From Colwellia psychrerythraea (GTDB taxonomy: Bacteria > Pseudomonadota > Gammaproteobacteria > Enterobacterales > Alteromonadaceae), in contig NZ_JQEC01000011.1 in NCBI RefSeq assembly GCF_000764185.1, positions 1 to 64,000 on the forward strand: a stretch of DNA of 64,000 nucleotides, in the 5' to 3' direction. How positions within the stretch are numbered: the stretch's first letter is position 1; the number at the start of each line of letters is the position of its first letter. The notes under the pieces are model-generated. The model ran no database searches and was not told where the DNA came from. It worked only from the letters and a program-made list of their open reading frames with translations. Shown here piece after piece: positions 51,071 to 60,627 of the stretch. The position numbers were made by a program, and so were the translations under genes.

Positions 51071-52360
51071 TTATTCATTGCGTAACACCTGTGCAGGCTG
51101 AGTGGTTGAGGCTTGATATGCTGGGTAAAGAGTGGCAAGAAAACTCATTGCTAGTGCGGATAAAATGATAGTGAGCACATCGAACCATTCCAGTTTAATT
51201 GGTAAATCTTGCATGCCAAAACCAAATAAATTAACCCCCACCATCAACATTATATCGTTTAAATTAAGTGCTAACACCACACCTAGTAATGTACCGAGAC
51301 TAACTCCCCACAAGCCATTAACCATACCTTGGGTGATAAAAATTTTAATGACTTCACTGCGCGCTAAGCCTAATGTTTGTAATATGCCAATCTCAGCTTG
51401 TTTTTCAACAACAACCATCACTAGCGCCGAAACAATATTAAATGCAGCAACGGCAACAATTAAACTCAGCATTAGCCACATCATATTCTTTTCCATTTTA
51501 ACTGCTGAAAATAGTGCCCCTTGGCTTTCATCCCAAGTACTAAAACTTACTCCTTGGAGTATTTGCCTTTGCTGAGTGTTTTTTGAGCTCTCTTGCATCT
51601 GTTCAAGCTTTGCCACAACTTGCTTAGCATTAAATGCATCATCTAAATAGAGCCGCAATTTATCAATCCCGTCTCCCTTTCGCCTTAGCAGCTTTGCGCC
51701 ATAACGATTGTCGACATAAACCATAGCATCATCAACTTGTGAGCCAATATGAAATATTCCCGCGATGGTAAAAACACGTTGCACGGGGATGCGCCCCATC
51801 GGTGTAAAAATACTTTTATTAGGTAAGACTAATCGAACCTCATCACCAATATTGACCTGTAGGCTATTGGCTAACGATTGTCCCATGACTAATGAGTAGT
51901 TTTGTTTTGAGAGGCTATCTAAATTTCCGGCAACCATATGAGTACTGATAATATTCATTTTTTCAAATTCAGGCATAATGCCTTGCACTAAAACCCCTTG
52001 AAGAGCTTTAGATGACTGGATCAACGCTTCACTTTCAAGAAAGGGTGTGACTTGTAAAACATGAGGAAAAGTGAGTAGTTCTTGTCGCAAGACTTGCCAG
52101 TGTTGGATATGCGCAGTAGCGGTATTTTTATCGACCGTTTTGTCTGAAAAGTCACTAACAATGACATGGGGAATAATGCCTAAGATACGCTTTTTTAGCT
52201 CACCTTCAAAACCATTCATCACGGAGACAACCGTAATAAGAGAAGCTACCCCTAATAAAATGCCTACGGTAGAAAAGAATGTAATAAAGGAGACAAAGCC
52301 AGTATGACTTTTACTGCGACTATAACGGAGACCGATGAAGATACTAATAGGTTGAAACAT
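51071..52360 (-). CDS. lolC: Lipoprotein-releasing ABC transporter permease LolC
   Basis: First gene of the lolCDE operon. It is a 429-residue FtsX/MacB-like permease with an N-terminal membrane segment (about 22-48, FVSFITFFSTVGILLGVASL), a periplasmic domain and three C-terminal membrane segments. The start MFQPISIFIGLRYSRSKSHTGF is family-typical; no clear SD was seen. It forms the heteromeric channel with LolE and LolD. Confidence 0.93.
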   Translation of the reverse strand: MFQPISIFIGLRYSRSKSHTGFVSFITFFSTVGILLGVASLITVVSVMNGFEGELKKRILGIIPHVIVSDFSDKTVDKNTATAHIQHWQVLRQELLTFPHVLQVTPFLESEALIQSSKALQGVLVQGIMPEFEKMNIISTHMVAGNLDSLSKQNYSLVMGQSLANSLQVNIGDEVRLVLPNKSIFTPMGRIPVQRVFTIAGIFHIGSQVDDAMVYVDNRYGAKLLRRKGDGIDKLRLYLDDAFNAKQVVAKLEQMQESSKNTQQRQILQGVSFSTWDESQGALFSAVKMEKNMMWLMLSLIVAVAAFNIVSALVMVVVEKQAEIGILQTLGLARSEVIKIFITQGMVNGLWGVSLGTLLGVVLALNLNDIMLMVGVNLFGFGMQDLPIKLEWFDVLTIILSALAMSFLATLYPAYQASTTQPAQVLRNE

Positions 52361-52551
52361 TGAGGTATTATTATTTTATCTGGTACTGATTTAGAATGTT
52401 CTGTAGCATAACACAGCCGCTTAAATTGTCTGAGATAAATAGCCTCTTGGAAATTTATAGTTACAATTTCAGCGAAAAAATCTACAGTTACATTATCTTA
52501 TAAGTTTTCTTTTTATCATTGAAATATTAACTTCTATCTGGAATAAACAAC

Positions 52552-53154
52552 ATGACCGCGCTTTCCCTTGAACAAAAATTAACACAGTATCATGAGTTTT
52601 TTGCCATTGAACATGAATTCTCCGTAAACATCATGACCATTGATAACACTGAAGCCACTAGTTTTGAGCAATTTAGCGCGAATACTCCTATACCATTTAA
52701 GTTAGCTACGGATATGAGCGTAATAGATCAATCCGCTTTGAGATCTCTACAGAATTTAGGTAATAGTGCATCGCAGCTAGTTAACTTTCTTAATCAGCAA
52801 TCTCAAAAAATTGATTTACTGATAGGTTATATTTTGAGTCAACAAGATGAAGTACAACATAGATACCAAGGGGTTAAATTCGGTGGTGGCGGCATCAAAT
52901 TTATTGCACCGATGGCATTTAGTATTGGCCAATTACTTGAACTGAAAATATTTCTACTTGAAAGTAACTGTGCAATATATTGCTACGGTGAAGTTATTGC
53001 GGTTGAAGCAATTAACGAGTTGTTTACTCATAAGGTTACCTTTCACTATATTCGAGAAGAAGATAGAGAAATATTAGTACGTAGCAGTTTACATGAGCAA
53101 TCTAAACATTTACAAAAATTGGCTAAATTACGTAATCAAGACAATGAGCAGTAA
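52552..53154 (+). CDS. PilZ-domain protein
   Basis: A 200-residue cytoplasmic protein. The C-terminal half (about 100-190) looks like a PilZ beta-barrel, with VKFGGGGIKFIAPMAFSIGQLLELKIFL in place of the D/NxSxxG motif and HKVTFHYIREEDREILVR at the end. The usual RxxxR binding motif is not evident, so cyclic-di-GMP binding is uncertain. It is divergent from lolC and convergent with a chemoreceptor gene. Confidence 0.75.
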   Translation: MTALSLEQKLTQYHEFFAIEHEFSVNIMTIDNTEATSFEQFSANTPIPFKLATDMSVIDQSALRSLQNLGNSASQLVNFLNQQSQKIDLLIGYILSQQDEVQHRYQGVKFGGGGIKFIAPMAFSIGQLLELKIFLLESNCAIYCYGEVIAVEAINELFTHKVTFHYIREEDREILVRSSLHEQSKHLQKLAKLRNQDNEQ

Positions 53155-53205
53155 ATACCTGTGCCAGTAATAACATTTTAAAGCGCTGACAAAAATCAGT
53201 AGGTG

Positions 53206-54372
53206 TTACACACAAATCCTATTGAGGGTTCGCTCTACTTCTTTTGATGTTTGTTGCTGCTGCTCTGCATGTTTGGCAACAGAATTTAAGCCGTTGTTAA
53301 TATCATGACTTAATGATACAACCGCCAACATACTGTCATTAATAGAAGAAGTGGCACTTTGTTGCGCTAAAGTACTACTAGCTATTTGTGATGTTAAGTT
53401 ATCAACCTCTTGGAAAGATAATCCAATATGGTCTAACGCTTTAACAACTTCAGCAGAGTAATTTAATGAATCTTGAGTTAATTTATGACCTCGGCTGATA
53501 CTCTGAACAGCATTGGTGGATTTCGCTTGTAAGCCTTCAACCATAGATTGTATTTCTACTGTAGCCTCTTGAGTTCGATGAGCTAGCGCTCTTACTTCAT
53601 CAGCAACAACAGCAAATCCCCTACCTTGTTCCCCTGCCCGTGCGGCCTCTATTGCCGCATTTAAAGCCAGTAAATTAGTTTGATCGGCAATCCCTCTAAT
53701 CACATCAAGTACATTACCAATGCGGGAGCTCTCTTCCTGCAGTAAAGCAAGCTCACTTGACATGTTCCCAACTTCGCTAGCAACAGCCTCAATAATTTCT
53801 TGACTGGTATTAGATGAATTAACGCCACTTGCTAAGATATCCATAACTAAACTAGTTGTTTCACTCACTTGCTGTGCGCTGTTAGATAAAGTCGATGATG
53901 TGTTAGCAACATCCTCAATAGATGCTGCTATTTGTGTAATTTGACTAGCAGAGTTATCTACCAGGCTTACTGAGTCAGTCATCTGTAATGATAATGAAGT
54001 AGAGCCTTGGCGTAATACTTCTGCTTCTTCGCGAATAACACTTACCACATCAGCTAAGCCAACAATAAAATGACTCAGTTCATTGCTTACTTGAGCAAGA
54101 TCATCATTGTTAAGATCTTTTAAAGGCTCTGATGGCGCCTCTTCCGTACTAACAACCATATCAAGGTAAGATTTAAGCTGTAACAAGCGCTTGGTTAGCA
54201 CTTGATTGAAAAAAAAGTAACTCACAAAGCCTTGTAATAAAACTAAAGCACAAAAAAGCAATAGTAGGGTAAAATGACTTATTGGGCCGCTAATAAAAAA
54301 AACACTAAAGATAAAAAATAGCCCAATCATTAAATTGGGTAAAAGAAGTTTTATCGATAAATTACTGAGCAT
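53206..54372 (-). CDS. Methyl-accepting chemotaxis protein
   Basis: A 388-residue chemoreceptor. Two N-terminal membrane helices (about 8-28 and 33-52) are close together, so there is almost no periplasmic sensor domain. A coiled region follows, then the signalling domain with the hairpin tip [20 protein letters not shown] and [18 protein letters not shown] (about residues 230-265). Because it lacks a ligand domain, it may sense membrane state or a cytoplasmic signal, or serve as a helper. SD AGAGAAAA precedes the ATG. I saw no sigma-28 promoter in front. Confidence 0.92.
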   Translation of the reverse strand: MLSNLSIKLLLPNLMIGLFFIFSVFFISGPISHFTLLLLFCALVLLQGFVSYFFFNQVLTKRLLQLKSYLDMVVSTEEAPSEPLKDLNNDDLAQVSNELSHFIVGLADVVSVIREEAEVLRQGSTSLSLQMTDSVSLVDNSASQITQIAASIEDVANTSSTLSNSAQQVSETTSLVMDILASGVNSSNTSQEIIEAVASEVGNMSSELALLQEESSRIGNVLDVIRGIADQTNLLALNAAIEAARAGEQGRGFAVVADEVRALAHRTQEATVEIQSMVEGLQAKSTNAVQSISRGHKLTQDSLNYSAEVVKALDHIGLSFQEVDNLTSQIASSTLAQQSATSSINDSMLAVVSLSHDINNGLNSVAKHAEQQQQTSKEVERTLNRICV

Positions 54373-54516
54373 AATATTTTCTCTGTTAATTTTTTATTGT
54401 AATGCGTACTAGCCATTTTATAGCGTGCATTCTTATGTATTAGGAATAAATTACCTGTATAGCGTTATTTTTGCTAGTATTTTCATCAAGATTATCAATA
54501 AAGACTATTCAAATAC

Positions 54517-54684
54517 ATGTCAGTTATAGCAATAATTATTATAGGCCTCGCTATTGGTATTATAGCGGGGGGTATCTTTTTATTAAAAAAGTCAGCTCGT
54601 AAGTTCAATTTAACACCTGAGCAACTAGCAAAAATCAAGAAACGTAATGAAGCGTTAGATAAACAAGATCAGGAACAACAATAG
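54517..54684 (+). CDS. DUF2897-family small membrane protein
   Basis: A 55-residue protein: an N-terminal membrane helix (SVIAIIIIGLAIGIIAGGIF, about 2-21), then KKSARKFNLTPEQLAKIKKR and an acidic/Gln tail. This small protein occurs in Alteromonadales-type genomes as DUF2897; the function is unknown. It lies between the chemoreceptor and carbonic anhydrase genes, and its SD is weak. Confidence 0.75.
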   Translation: MSVIAIIIIGLAIGIIAGGIFLLKKSARKFNLTPEQLAKIKKRNEALDKQDQEQQ

Positions 54685-54866
54685 CAAGGTAAATACACAA
54701 TTTACCAACTTAAGTGTTTATTTACTTCTATATTAAGGTGTTAATTAAATGACCGCCAAATTGTATTTTTATTGGTCCATTTACTTTATTACAAATAATT
54801 ACTTTTTTTTACCTTTTTGATGACATAAAATGTCATCAAATTTAACTACTGGGCATATCTTAACCT

Positions 54867-55466
54867 ATGACGAAGATACAACACCTATTTGATAACAATA
54901 AACAATGGGCTGAAAAGATTACTAAAGAAGACCCTGAGTTCTTCCAAGGCTTATCTGAACAACAGTCGCCAAAATACTTATGGATAGGTTGCTCAGACTC
55001 TCGTGTACCGGCAAACGACTTACTTGGTATGCAACCGGGTGAAGTTTTTGTTCATAGAAATATTGCTAATCAAGTCATTCATACAGACTTAAACTGTTTA
55101 TCGGTTATTCAATACGCGGTTGATGTACTTAAAGTTCAACATATTATCGTCTGTGGTCATTACGGTTGTGGTGGCGTAAGCGCTGCACTTGATAATCAAA
55201 GCCATGGTTTAATAGATAACTGGTTACGGCACATAGAAGATGTTTATCGATTCCATAAAGAAGAAATGGACAAAATCACTGATGAGAAAGAACGCATTAA
55301 TTTACTTTGTGAGCTTAATGTTATTGAGCAGGTTGCCAATATTTGTAAAACCACAACGTTAGTAAATGCCTGGCAAAATAATCAAGAAATTACAGTACAT
55401 GGTGTAGTTTACAACTTACATGACGGTATTTTAAAAGACTTAAACGTCTCAGCAAACAATGAATAA
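54867..55466 (+). CDS. can: Beta-class carbonic anhydrase
   Basis: Zinc enzyme interconverting CO2 and bicarbonate in the cytoplasm; it supplies bicarbonate for carboxylations such as carbamoyl-phosphate synthesis. The 199-residue protein has zinc ligands Cys42, His98 and Cys101 with Asp44/Arg46 (WIGCSDSRVP and VCGHYGCGG). It is close in length to E. coli Can. A MITE-like element follows about 40 bases downstream. Confidence 0.96.
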   Translation: MTKIQHLFDNNKQWAEKITKEDPEFFQGLSEQQSPKYLWIGCSDSRVPANDLLGMQPGEVFVHRNIANQVIHTDLNCLSVIQYAVDVLKVQHIIVCGHYGCGGVSAALDNQSHGLIDNWLRHIEDVYRFHKEEMDKITDEKERINLLCELNVIEQVANICKTTTLVNAWQNNQEITVHGVVYNLHDGILKDLNVSANNE

Positions 55467-55508
55467 ACACTTAATATTTCCTTAAAGCTGAAATTTAAAC
55501 CGTATTTA

Positions 55509-55686
55509 ACCTGAACTCTGGATAATGAGTGCTTGATGTTTAAATACGATATAAGCTATCAATGTTTCAATTTATTCGATTATCAAGGCAAAACGTTTAT
55601 GAATAACGGGTTATTTATCGACGTTTTAACGCTGAGAATTGGATAAAGGGAGTATTGAGCAAATGCTGCTTATCCAGAGTTCAGGT
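55509..55686. mobile_element. IS982-related MITE-like element, copy 3 (best preserved)
   Basis: A 178-bp element with perfect 17-bp inverted repeats: ACCTGAACTCTGGATAA (55509-55525) and its complement at 55670-55686. It is flanked by a perfect 6-bp direct repeat TATTTA (55503-55508 and 55687-55692). The repeats match the minus-strand end of the IS982 element at 4313 in 15 of 17 positions. No coding frame. Confidence 0.92.
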
Positions 55687-55716
55687 TATTTACACAAATC
55701 TATGTATCCAATAACA

Positions 55717-55752
55717 AAAAACCAGCAAGTTTAATTCAACTTGCTGGTTTTT
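55717..55752 (-). terminator. Terminator of the HPPD gene
   Basis: A 15-bp perfect stem (55717-55731 with 55738-55752) with loop TAATTC, followed on the minus strand by TTATTGG, 26 bases after the HPPD stop. Confidence 0.85.
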
Positions 55753-55777
55753 AATTATAAAACAGAACTTTATATAA

Positions 55778-56833
55778 TTATAAAACGCCACGTTCCATTT
55801 GATTTAGTTCGATAGATTTAAATAATGTTGAAAAATTACCTTCACCAAAACCTTGGTCATCAACACGTTGGATCATCTCAATAAAGATCGGGCCAAACAA
55901 GTTCTTAGTAAATATTTGTAATAAGTAAGAGTCCTCACTTTGGCTATCAACTAAGATTTGATGTGCTTTAATACGCTCTTTATCTTCTTTAACCCAAGGT
56001 ACACGGTTAAATATTTCATCATAATACTCAGGTACAATGTTAAGGGTGTCAATAATAGAACTGTCTAACTTATCAAGAGAGCCAACTAGATCGTCAGTTA
56101 AAAATGCTAAATGTTGAACACCTGGACCGTTATATTCCTTCAAATATTCATCTATTTGATTGTCTTTACTGCCCTTACCTTCATTGATTGGAATACAGAA
56201 CTTGCCACAAGGCGATTGCAGAGCATAAGAAATTAATGCGGTTTTAACGCCTTTAATATCAAAGTATCTAACTTCAGTAAAACCAAAAACATCTTTATAA
56301 AAATCAGCCCATTTATGCATTGTGCCTTGACGAACATTGTTAGTCATATGATCAACGGCTAAAAACCCTTTATCTTCAACTAATACAGGCTCAGCTATTG
56401 CTTCAAAATCTGTATCATAAATTAAACCTTTGTTACTACCCGTTACTGAGAAATTTTCAATAAAGTAGATCAGGCTGTCACCAATACCAAAAATAGCAGG
56501 GTAAGGTAGTTTATTCGCTTCGTTTTCAGCAGATTTTGCACCACGTTTCACCGCTTCATTAAAAGCAAAGTCAGCATCTTCTACACGCCAGCCCATTGAG
56601 CAAATTGCTGGCCCATGACTTTTAGCGAATTCTTTGGAGAAGCCCGATTTTTCTTTATTTAATAAAAAGTGAATATCATTTTGATTAAAGTACTCAATAT
56701 CTCGACCTTTCATTTTTTTAGTTTTAGAAAAACCAAAACCATAGAATGCTTGTTCCATAAAGTCAGAGTCTGGTGTTGCATATTCAGTAAACTCGATTCC
56801 ACATAGTTTTAATGGGTTTTTGCTATCAGTCAT
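55778..56833 (-). CDS. hppD: 4-hydroxyphenylpyruvate dioxygenase
   Basis: Converts 4-hydroxyphenylpyruvate to homogentisate in tyrosine breakdown (also the route to pyomelanin). The 351-residue Fe(II) enzyme has two vicinal-oxygen-chelate domains; iron ligands are His in VDHMTNNV, His in GVQHLAF and Glu in FIEMIQRVD. The start is ATG at 56833 (MTDSKNPLKL), with AAGAGAAA upstream; an earlier frame start would add a region without homology. It is transcribed alone here; hmgA and maiA are not in the window. Confidence 0.95.
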   Translation of the reverse strand: MTDSKNPLKLCGIEFTEYATPDSDFMEQAFYGFGFSKTKKMKGRDIEYFNQNDIHFLLNKEKSGFSKEFAKSHGPAICSMGWRVEDADFAFNEAVKRGAKSAENEANKLPYPAIFGIGDSLIYFIENFSVTGSNKGLIYDTDFEAIAEPVLVEDKGFLAVDHMTNNVRQGTMHKWADFYKDVFGFTEVRYFDIKGVKTALISYALQSPCGKFCIPINEGKGSKDNQIDEYLKEYNGPGVQHLAFLTDDLVGSLDKLDSSIIDTLNIVPEYYDEIFNRVPWVKEDKERIKAHQILVDSQSEDSYLLQIFTKNLFGPIFIEMIQRVDDQGFGEGNFSTLFKSIELNQMERGVL

Positions 56834-57344
56834 TATTATTTCTCTTGTATCAATTCCAATCTTGAATCTATTATCAGGGGCAAATGTTCCGAGCGAAAGC
56901 CCTAGGGCTACAAGGGCCAAAAGGTGGTTGTATCAAAAGTTGTACGAGTGCTTTGCTAAAAATATTGTCTGCTGCTAACAAGGCTATACTGGAGCTAGCG
57001 ACCGAGTGTATAAAAATATGTACAGATAAAGGTGGAGCTGATCAAATCTTCATTATTCGGTTATCTTATGCCTGACTGTGATAAGTAAATTTTCAACAAA
57101 TATGGAGAAAAAGTATCAAAACATCATTCCTCTGTTCGATAAAAGAAAAGTAACTACAGGGGCTTTTATTGATTTTACAAAAGAATAACAATTTAATTAT
57201 ATAAATTTCTTAGCAAAATCAGCCAGAACAACTAACATTAAAATATAGCAAGTGCTTTTTACTTTACCTTAACAAGCGGTTAGGTAATAACTTTTACAAA
57301 CTTTTCTTTTTTATGGATGGCATTGTGCTCTTTTGGAGGTCGTT
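56834..57344. other. Divergent promoter region of HPPD and prkA
   Basis: About 510 bases. A short plus-strand frame at 56884-57075 has no SD, no family features and atypical composition, so it is not called. The prkA SD (GGAGG) is at the right edge. Confidence 0.5.
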
Positions 57345-59279
57345 ATGAGTATTTTTCAACATTATCAAACGCGTTATGAGCAAGCACAACAAGAAGAATT
57401 TAGCTTGCAAGAATTCTTAACTATTTGTAAAGAAGATAGCATGGCTTATGCGAGTGCTTCTGAGCGCTTACTTACAGCTATTGGTGAGGCCGAAATGGTA
57501 GATACTGCCACAGATCCTAGGCTTAGCCGAATATTTTCAAACAGGGTTATTAAACGCTACCCTGCTTTTATCGATTTTTACGGTATGGAAGAAGCAATTG
57601 AACAAATAGTTTCTTATCTAAAACACGCCTCACAAGGGTTAGAAGAACATAAACAAATATTATATTTATTAGGGCCCGTTGGTGGTGGTAAATCCTCATT
57701 AGCAGAAAAATTAAAATCCCTAATGCAACAAGAGCCAATCTACGTATTAAGCGCTAATGGCATACGTAGCCCTGTTAACGATCACCCATTTAGCTTATTT
57801 GACGCCAATTCAGACGGAAAAATTCTTAAAGAAGAATACAATATTCCGGGAAGGTATTTAAACAACATTATTTCTCCGTGGGCTGCAAAGCGATTACACG
57901 AGTTTAAAGGTGATATAGCACAATTTAAAGTAGTAAAAATTTACCCGTCTATTCTAGATCAAATTGCTATCGCTAAAACAGAACCAGGTGATGATAATAA
58001 TCAAGATATATCAGCTCTGGTCGGTAAAGTTGATATAAGGCAGCTAGAACATTTTGCTCAAAATGATGCTGATGCATATAGTTACTCCGGCGCTTTGTGT
58101 CGTGCTAATCAAGGCATGATGGAGTTTGTTGAGATGTTTAAAGCCCCCATTAAAGTGCTACATCCATTATTAACAGCTACTCAGGAAGGTAACTACAATC
58201 CAACAGAGGGGCTTTCTGCACTACCTTTTAATGGTATTTTGCTCGCCCATTCAAACGAATCGGAATGGCAAACCTTTAGGAATAACAAAAATAACGAAGC
58301 ATTTTTAGACCGTGTTTATATAGTTAAAGTGCCTTATTGTATGCGTGTTTCTGAAGAAGTTAATATTTATAAAAAACTACTTGAACACAGTGAATTAAAA
58401 ACAGCACAGTGTGCACCTGATACTTTAGATATTCTGGCGCAATTCTCTGTACTATCTCGTTTGAAAGACCCAGTCAATTCAAGTATTTATTCAAAAATGC
58501 GTGTTTATGATGGTGAAACGCTTAAAGATACCGACCCTAAAGCTAAATCTTATCAAGAGTATCGTGATTATGCTGGTATAGATGAAGGTATGTCAGGGTT
58601 ATCGACGCGCTTCGCGTTTAAAATTCTATCGCGAGTATTTAACTTCGACAGTGTTGAAGTTGCCGCAAACCCTGTGCACTTATTTTATGTACTAGAACAA
58701 CAAGTCGAGCGGGAACAGTTACCGAAGGAACTTACCGAACGCTATTTAGAGTTCATTAAAGGTTATTTAACACCTCAATATATAGAGTTCATTGGTAAGG
58801 AAATTCAAACAGCCTATCTAGAGTCTTATTCTGAATATGGTCAAAATATTTTTGATCGCTATGTCACTTATGCTGATTTTTGGATTCAAGATCAAGAATA
58901 TAGAGATGCTGAAACAGGTCAATTATTTGATAGACAATCACTCAATGAAGAGTTAGAGAAAATTGAAAAACCAGCTGGCATTAGTAACCCCAAAGATTTC
59001 CGTAATGAAATTGTTAACTTTGTCCTGCGAGCAAAAGCCAATAACAATGGAAAAAATCCTGCTTGGACCAGTTATGAGAAACTCAGGACAGTGATTGAGA
59101 AAAAAATGTTTTCCAATACCGAAGATTTACTTCCTGTCATTTCTTTTAATGCTAAAACGTCAACAGATGACCAACAAAAACATGATGACTTCGTAAAACG
59201 TATGATGACCAAAGGTTACACCCAAAAGCAAGTACGTTTGTTATCAGAGTGGTATTTAAGGGTAAGAAAATCATCCTAG
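57345..59279 (+). CDS. prkA: PrkA family serine protein kinase
   Basis: Also called YeaG in E. coli. The 644-residue protein has an N-terminal AAA-type domain with Walker A GPVGGGKSS (110-118) and a C-terminal kinase-like region. It is linked to starvation and stress adaptation, with autophosphorylation reported for the family. ATG at 57345 is chosen because GGAGG lies about 7 bases upstream; another start 12 bases earlier is out of position for the SD. First gene of prkA-yeaH-spoVR, 54 bases before yeaH. Confidence 0.95.
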   Translation: MSIFQHYQTRYEQAQQEEFSLQEFLTICKEDSMAYASASERLLTAIGEAEMVDTATDPRLSRIFSNRVIKRYPAFIDFYGMEEAIEQIVSYLKHASQGLEEHKQILYLLGPVGGGKSSLAEKLKSLMQQEPIYVLSANGIRSPVNDHPFSLFDANSDGKILKEEYNIPGRYLNNIISPWAAKRLHEFKGDIAQFKVVKIYPSILDQIAIAKTEPGDDNNQDISALVGKVDIRQLEHFAQNDADAYSYSGALCRANQGMMEFVEMFKAPIKVLHPLLTATQEGNYNPTEGLSALPFNGILLAHSNESEWQTFRNNKNNEAFLDRVYIVKVPYCMRVSEEVNIYKKLLEHSELKTAQCAPDTLDILAQFSVLSRLKDPVNSSIYSKMRVYDGETLKDTDPKAKSYQEYRDYAGIDEGMSGLSTRFAFKILSRVFNFDSVEVAANPVHLFYVLEQQVEREQLPKELTERYLEFIKGYLTPQYIEFIGKEIQTAYLESYSEYGQNIFDRYVTYADFWIQDQEYRDAETGQLFDRQSLNEELEKIEKPAGISNPKDFRNEIVNFVLRAKANNNGKNPAWTSYEKLRTVIEKKMFSNTEDLLPVISFNAKTSTDDQQKHDDFVKRMMTKGYTQKQVRLLSEWYLRVRKSS

Positions 59280-59333
59280 TCATATCTCTTACGCAAAAGG
59301 ATATAAATATAGCAAAAGAGATAAGGAGCGCAA

Positions 59334-60608
59334 ATGGCCAATTTTATTGATAGACGTCTTAATAGTAAAAATAAAAGTACCGTTAACCGTCAACGTTTTT
59401 TAAGGCGTTATAAAAACCAAATTAAGAAATCTGTTTCTGAAGCTATAAATCAGCGTGGTGTGACAGATATTGATTCAGGTGAAAACATTATCATTCCAAA
59501 ACGGGATCTTTCAGAGCCTACTTTTCATCAAGGAGGTGGCGGAATAAAAGATAAAGTTCACCCCGGCAATGATCAGTTTTCAACTGGTGATAAAATACCA
59601 CGCCCACCAAAACAACAAGGTCAAGGCGCTGGCCAAGGAGATGCAAGCGATAGTGGCGAAGGCGAAGACGAGTTTACTTTTTCAATTTCTAAAGAAGAGT
59701 ATCTAAACCTGCTTTTTGAAGACCTAGAGCTGCCCAACCTTGAAAAAAACCAACTTGATAAGTTAATTGAATATAAAACAGTACGAAGTGGCTTTTGTGC
59801 TGAAGGTGTTGCCTCAAATATCGATATTGTTAAATCACTACAAGGCTCTATTGCTCGGCGAATTGCAATGACGTCTTCAAAACGTAAGCAGTTAAAGAAA
59901 CTTGAGCTAGCGCTTTTAACGCTAAATAATGATAAACATGACAATATCCAGAAAAAACGTGCCTTAGTTGCTGAAATAGAAACACTAAAACGAAAAATAG
60001 AAAAGGTTCCTTTTATTGATACTTTCGATTTACGTTTTAGAAATTATGCCAAACAAGCTGTGCCTACTTCCAAGGCTGTTATGTTTTGCTTAATGGATGT
60101 ATCAGGCTCAATGGATCAAGCGACCAAGGAAATGGCTAAACGCTTTTATATTTTACTTTATTTATTTCTTAGCCGTAGTTATAAAAATATTGATGTTGTT
60201 TATATTAGACATCATACCCAGGCTAAAGAGGTAGATGAACATGAGTTCTTTTATTCACAAGAGACTGGCGGCACCATCGCCTCGAGTGCTTTAGAATTAA
60301 TGAACGAAATAATCTGCGAACGCTATGATAATCAGTGGAACATTTATGGTGCACAAGCATCCGATGGCGATAATTGGGCTGATGACTCACCACGATGTCA
60401 AACACTGTTAGAGCAACAGATATTACCAAAAAGTCGCTACTTTAGTTATATAGAAATAACCCAAAGAGCTCACCAGACCTTGTGGAAGCACTATCAACAG
60501 GTCGAAGAGTCTCATACTAACTTTGCCATGCAACATATCAAAGAAGTTGCTGATATTTACCCGGTATTTAGGGAGCTTTTCAAGAAAAGTACACAAAGTG
60601 CCGCTTAG
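59334..60608 (+). CDS. yeaH: YeaH family von Willebrand-type protein (DUF444)
   Basis: A 424-residue protein partnered with PrkA in stress responses. It has a basic N-terminus ([20 protein letters not shown]), a Gly/Pro-rich disordered segment (about 75-110), and a C-terminal VWA-like domain with MIDAS motif DVSGSMD (Asp255, Ser257, Ser259). Known partners in E. coli are YeaG (PrkA) and YcgB (SpoVR). It overlaps neither neighbour, with a 19-base gap to spoVR. Confidence 0.93.
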   Translation: MANFIDRRLNSKNKSTVNRQRFLRRYKNQIKKSVSEAINQRGVTDIDSGENIIIPKRDLSEPTFHQGGGGIKDKVHPGNDQFSTGDKIPRPPKQQGQGAGQGDASDSGEGEDEFTFSISKEEYLNLLFEDLELPNLEKNQLDKLIEYKTVRSGFCAEGVASNIDIVKSLQGSIARRIAMTSSKRKQLKKLELALLTLNNDKHDNIQKKRALVAEIETLKRKIEKVPFIDTFDLRFRNYAKQAVPTSKAVMFCLMDVSGSMDQATKEMAKRFYILLYLFLSRSYKNIDVVYIRHHTQAKEVDEHEFFYSQETGGTIASSALELMNEIICERYDNQWNIYGAQASDGDNWADDSPRCQTLLEQQILPKSRYFSYIEITQRAHQTLWKHYQQVEESHTNFAMQHIKEVADIYPVFRELFKKSTQSAA

Positions 60609-60627
60609 CAGAATAAATGGGGGATTG

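Noticed and set aside
56884..57075. Plus-strand open frame of 63 codons upstream of prkA
   Set aside because: No SD, no recognisable motif, and it overlaps the HPPD leader on the other strand.
57315..57328. Sigma-54-like GG-N10-GC just before prkA
   Set aside because: Transcription would start inside the ribosome-binding site, leaving no usable leader; flanking bases also fit the consensus poorly. E. coli yeaG does have sigma-54 control, so I looked for it.
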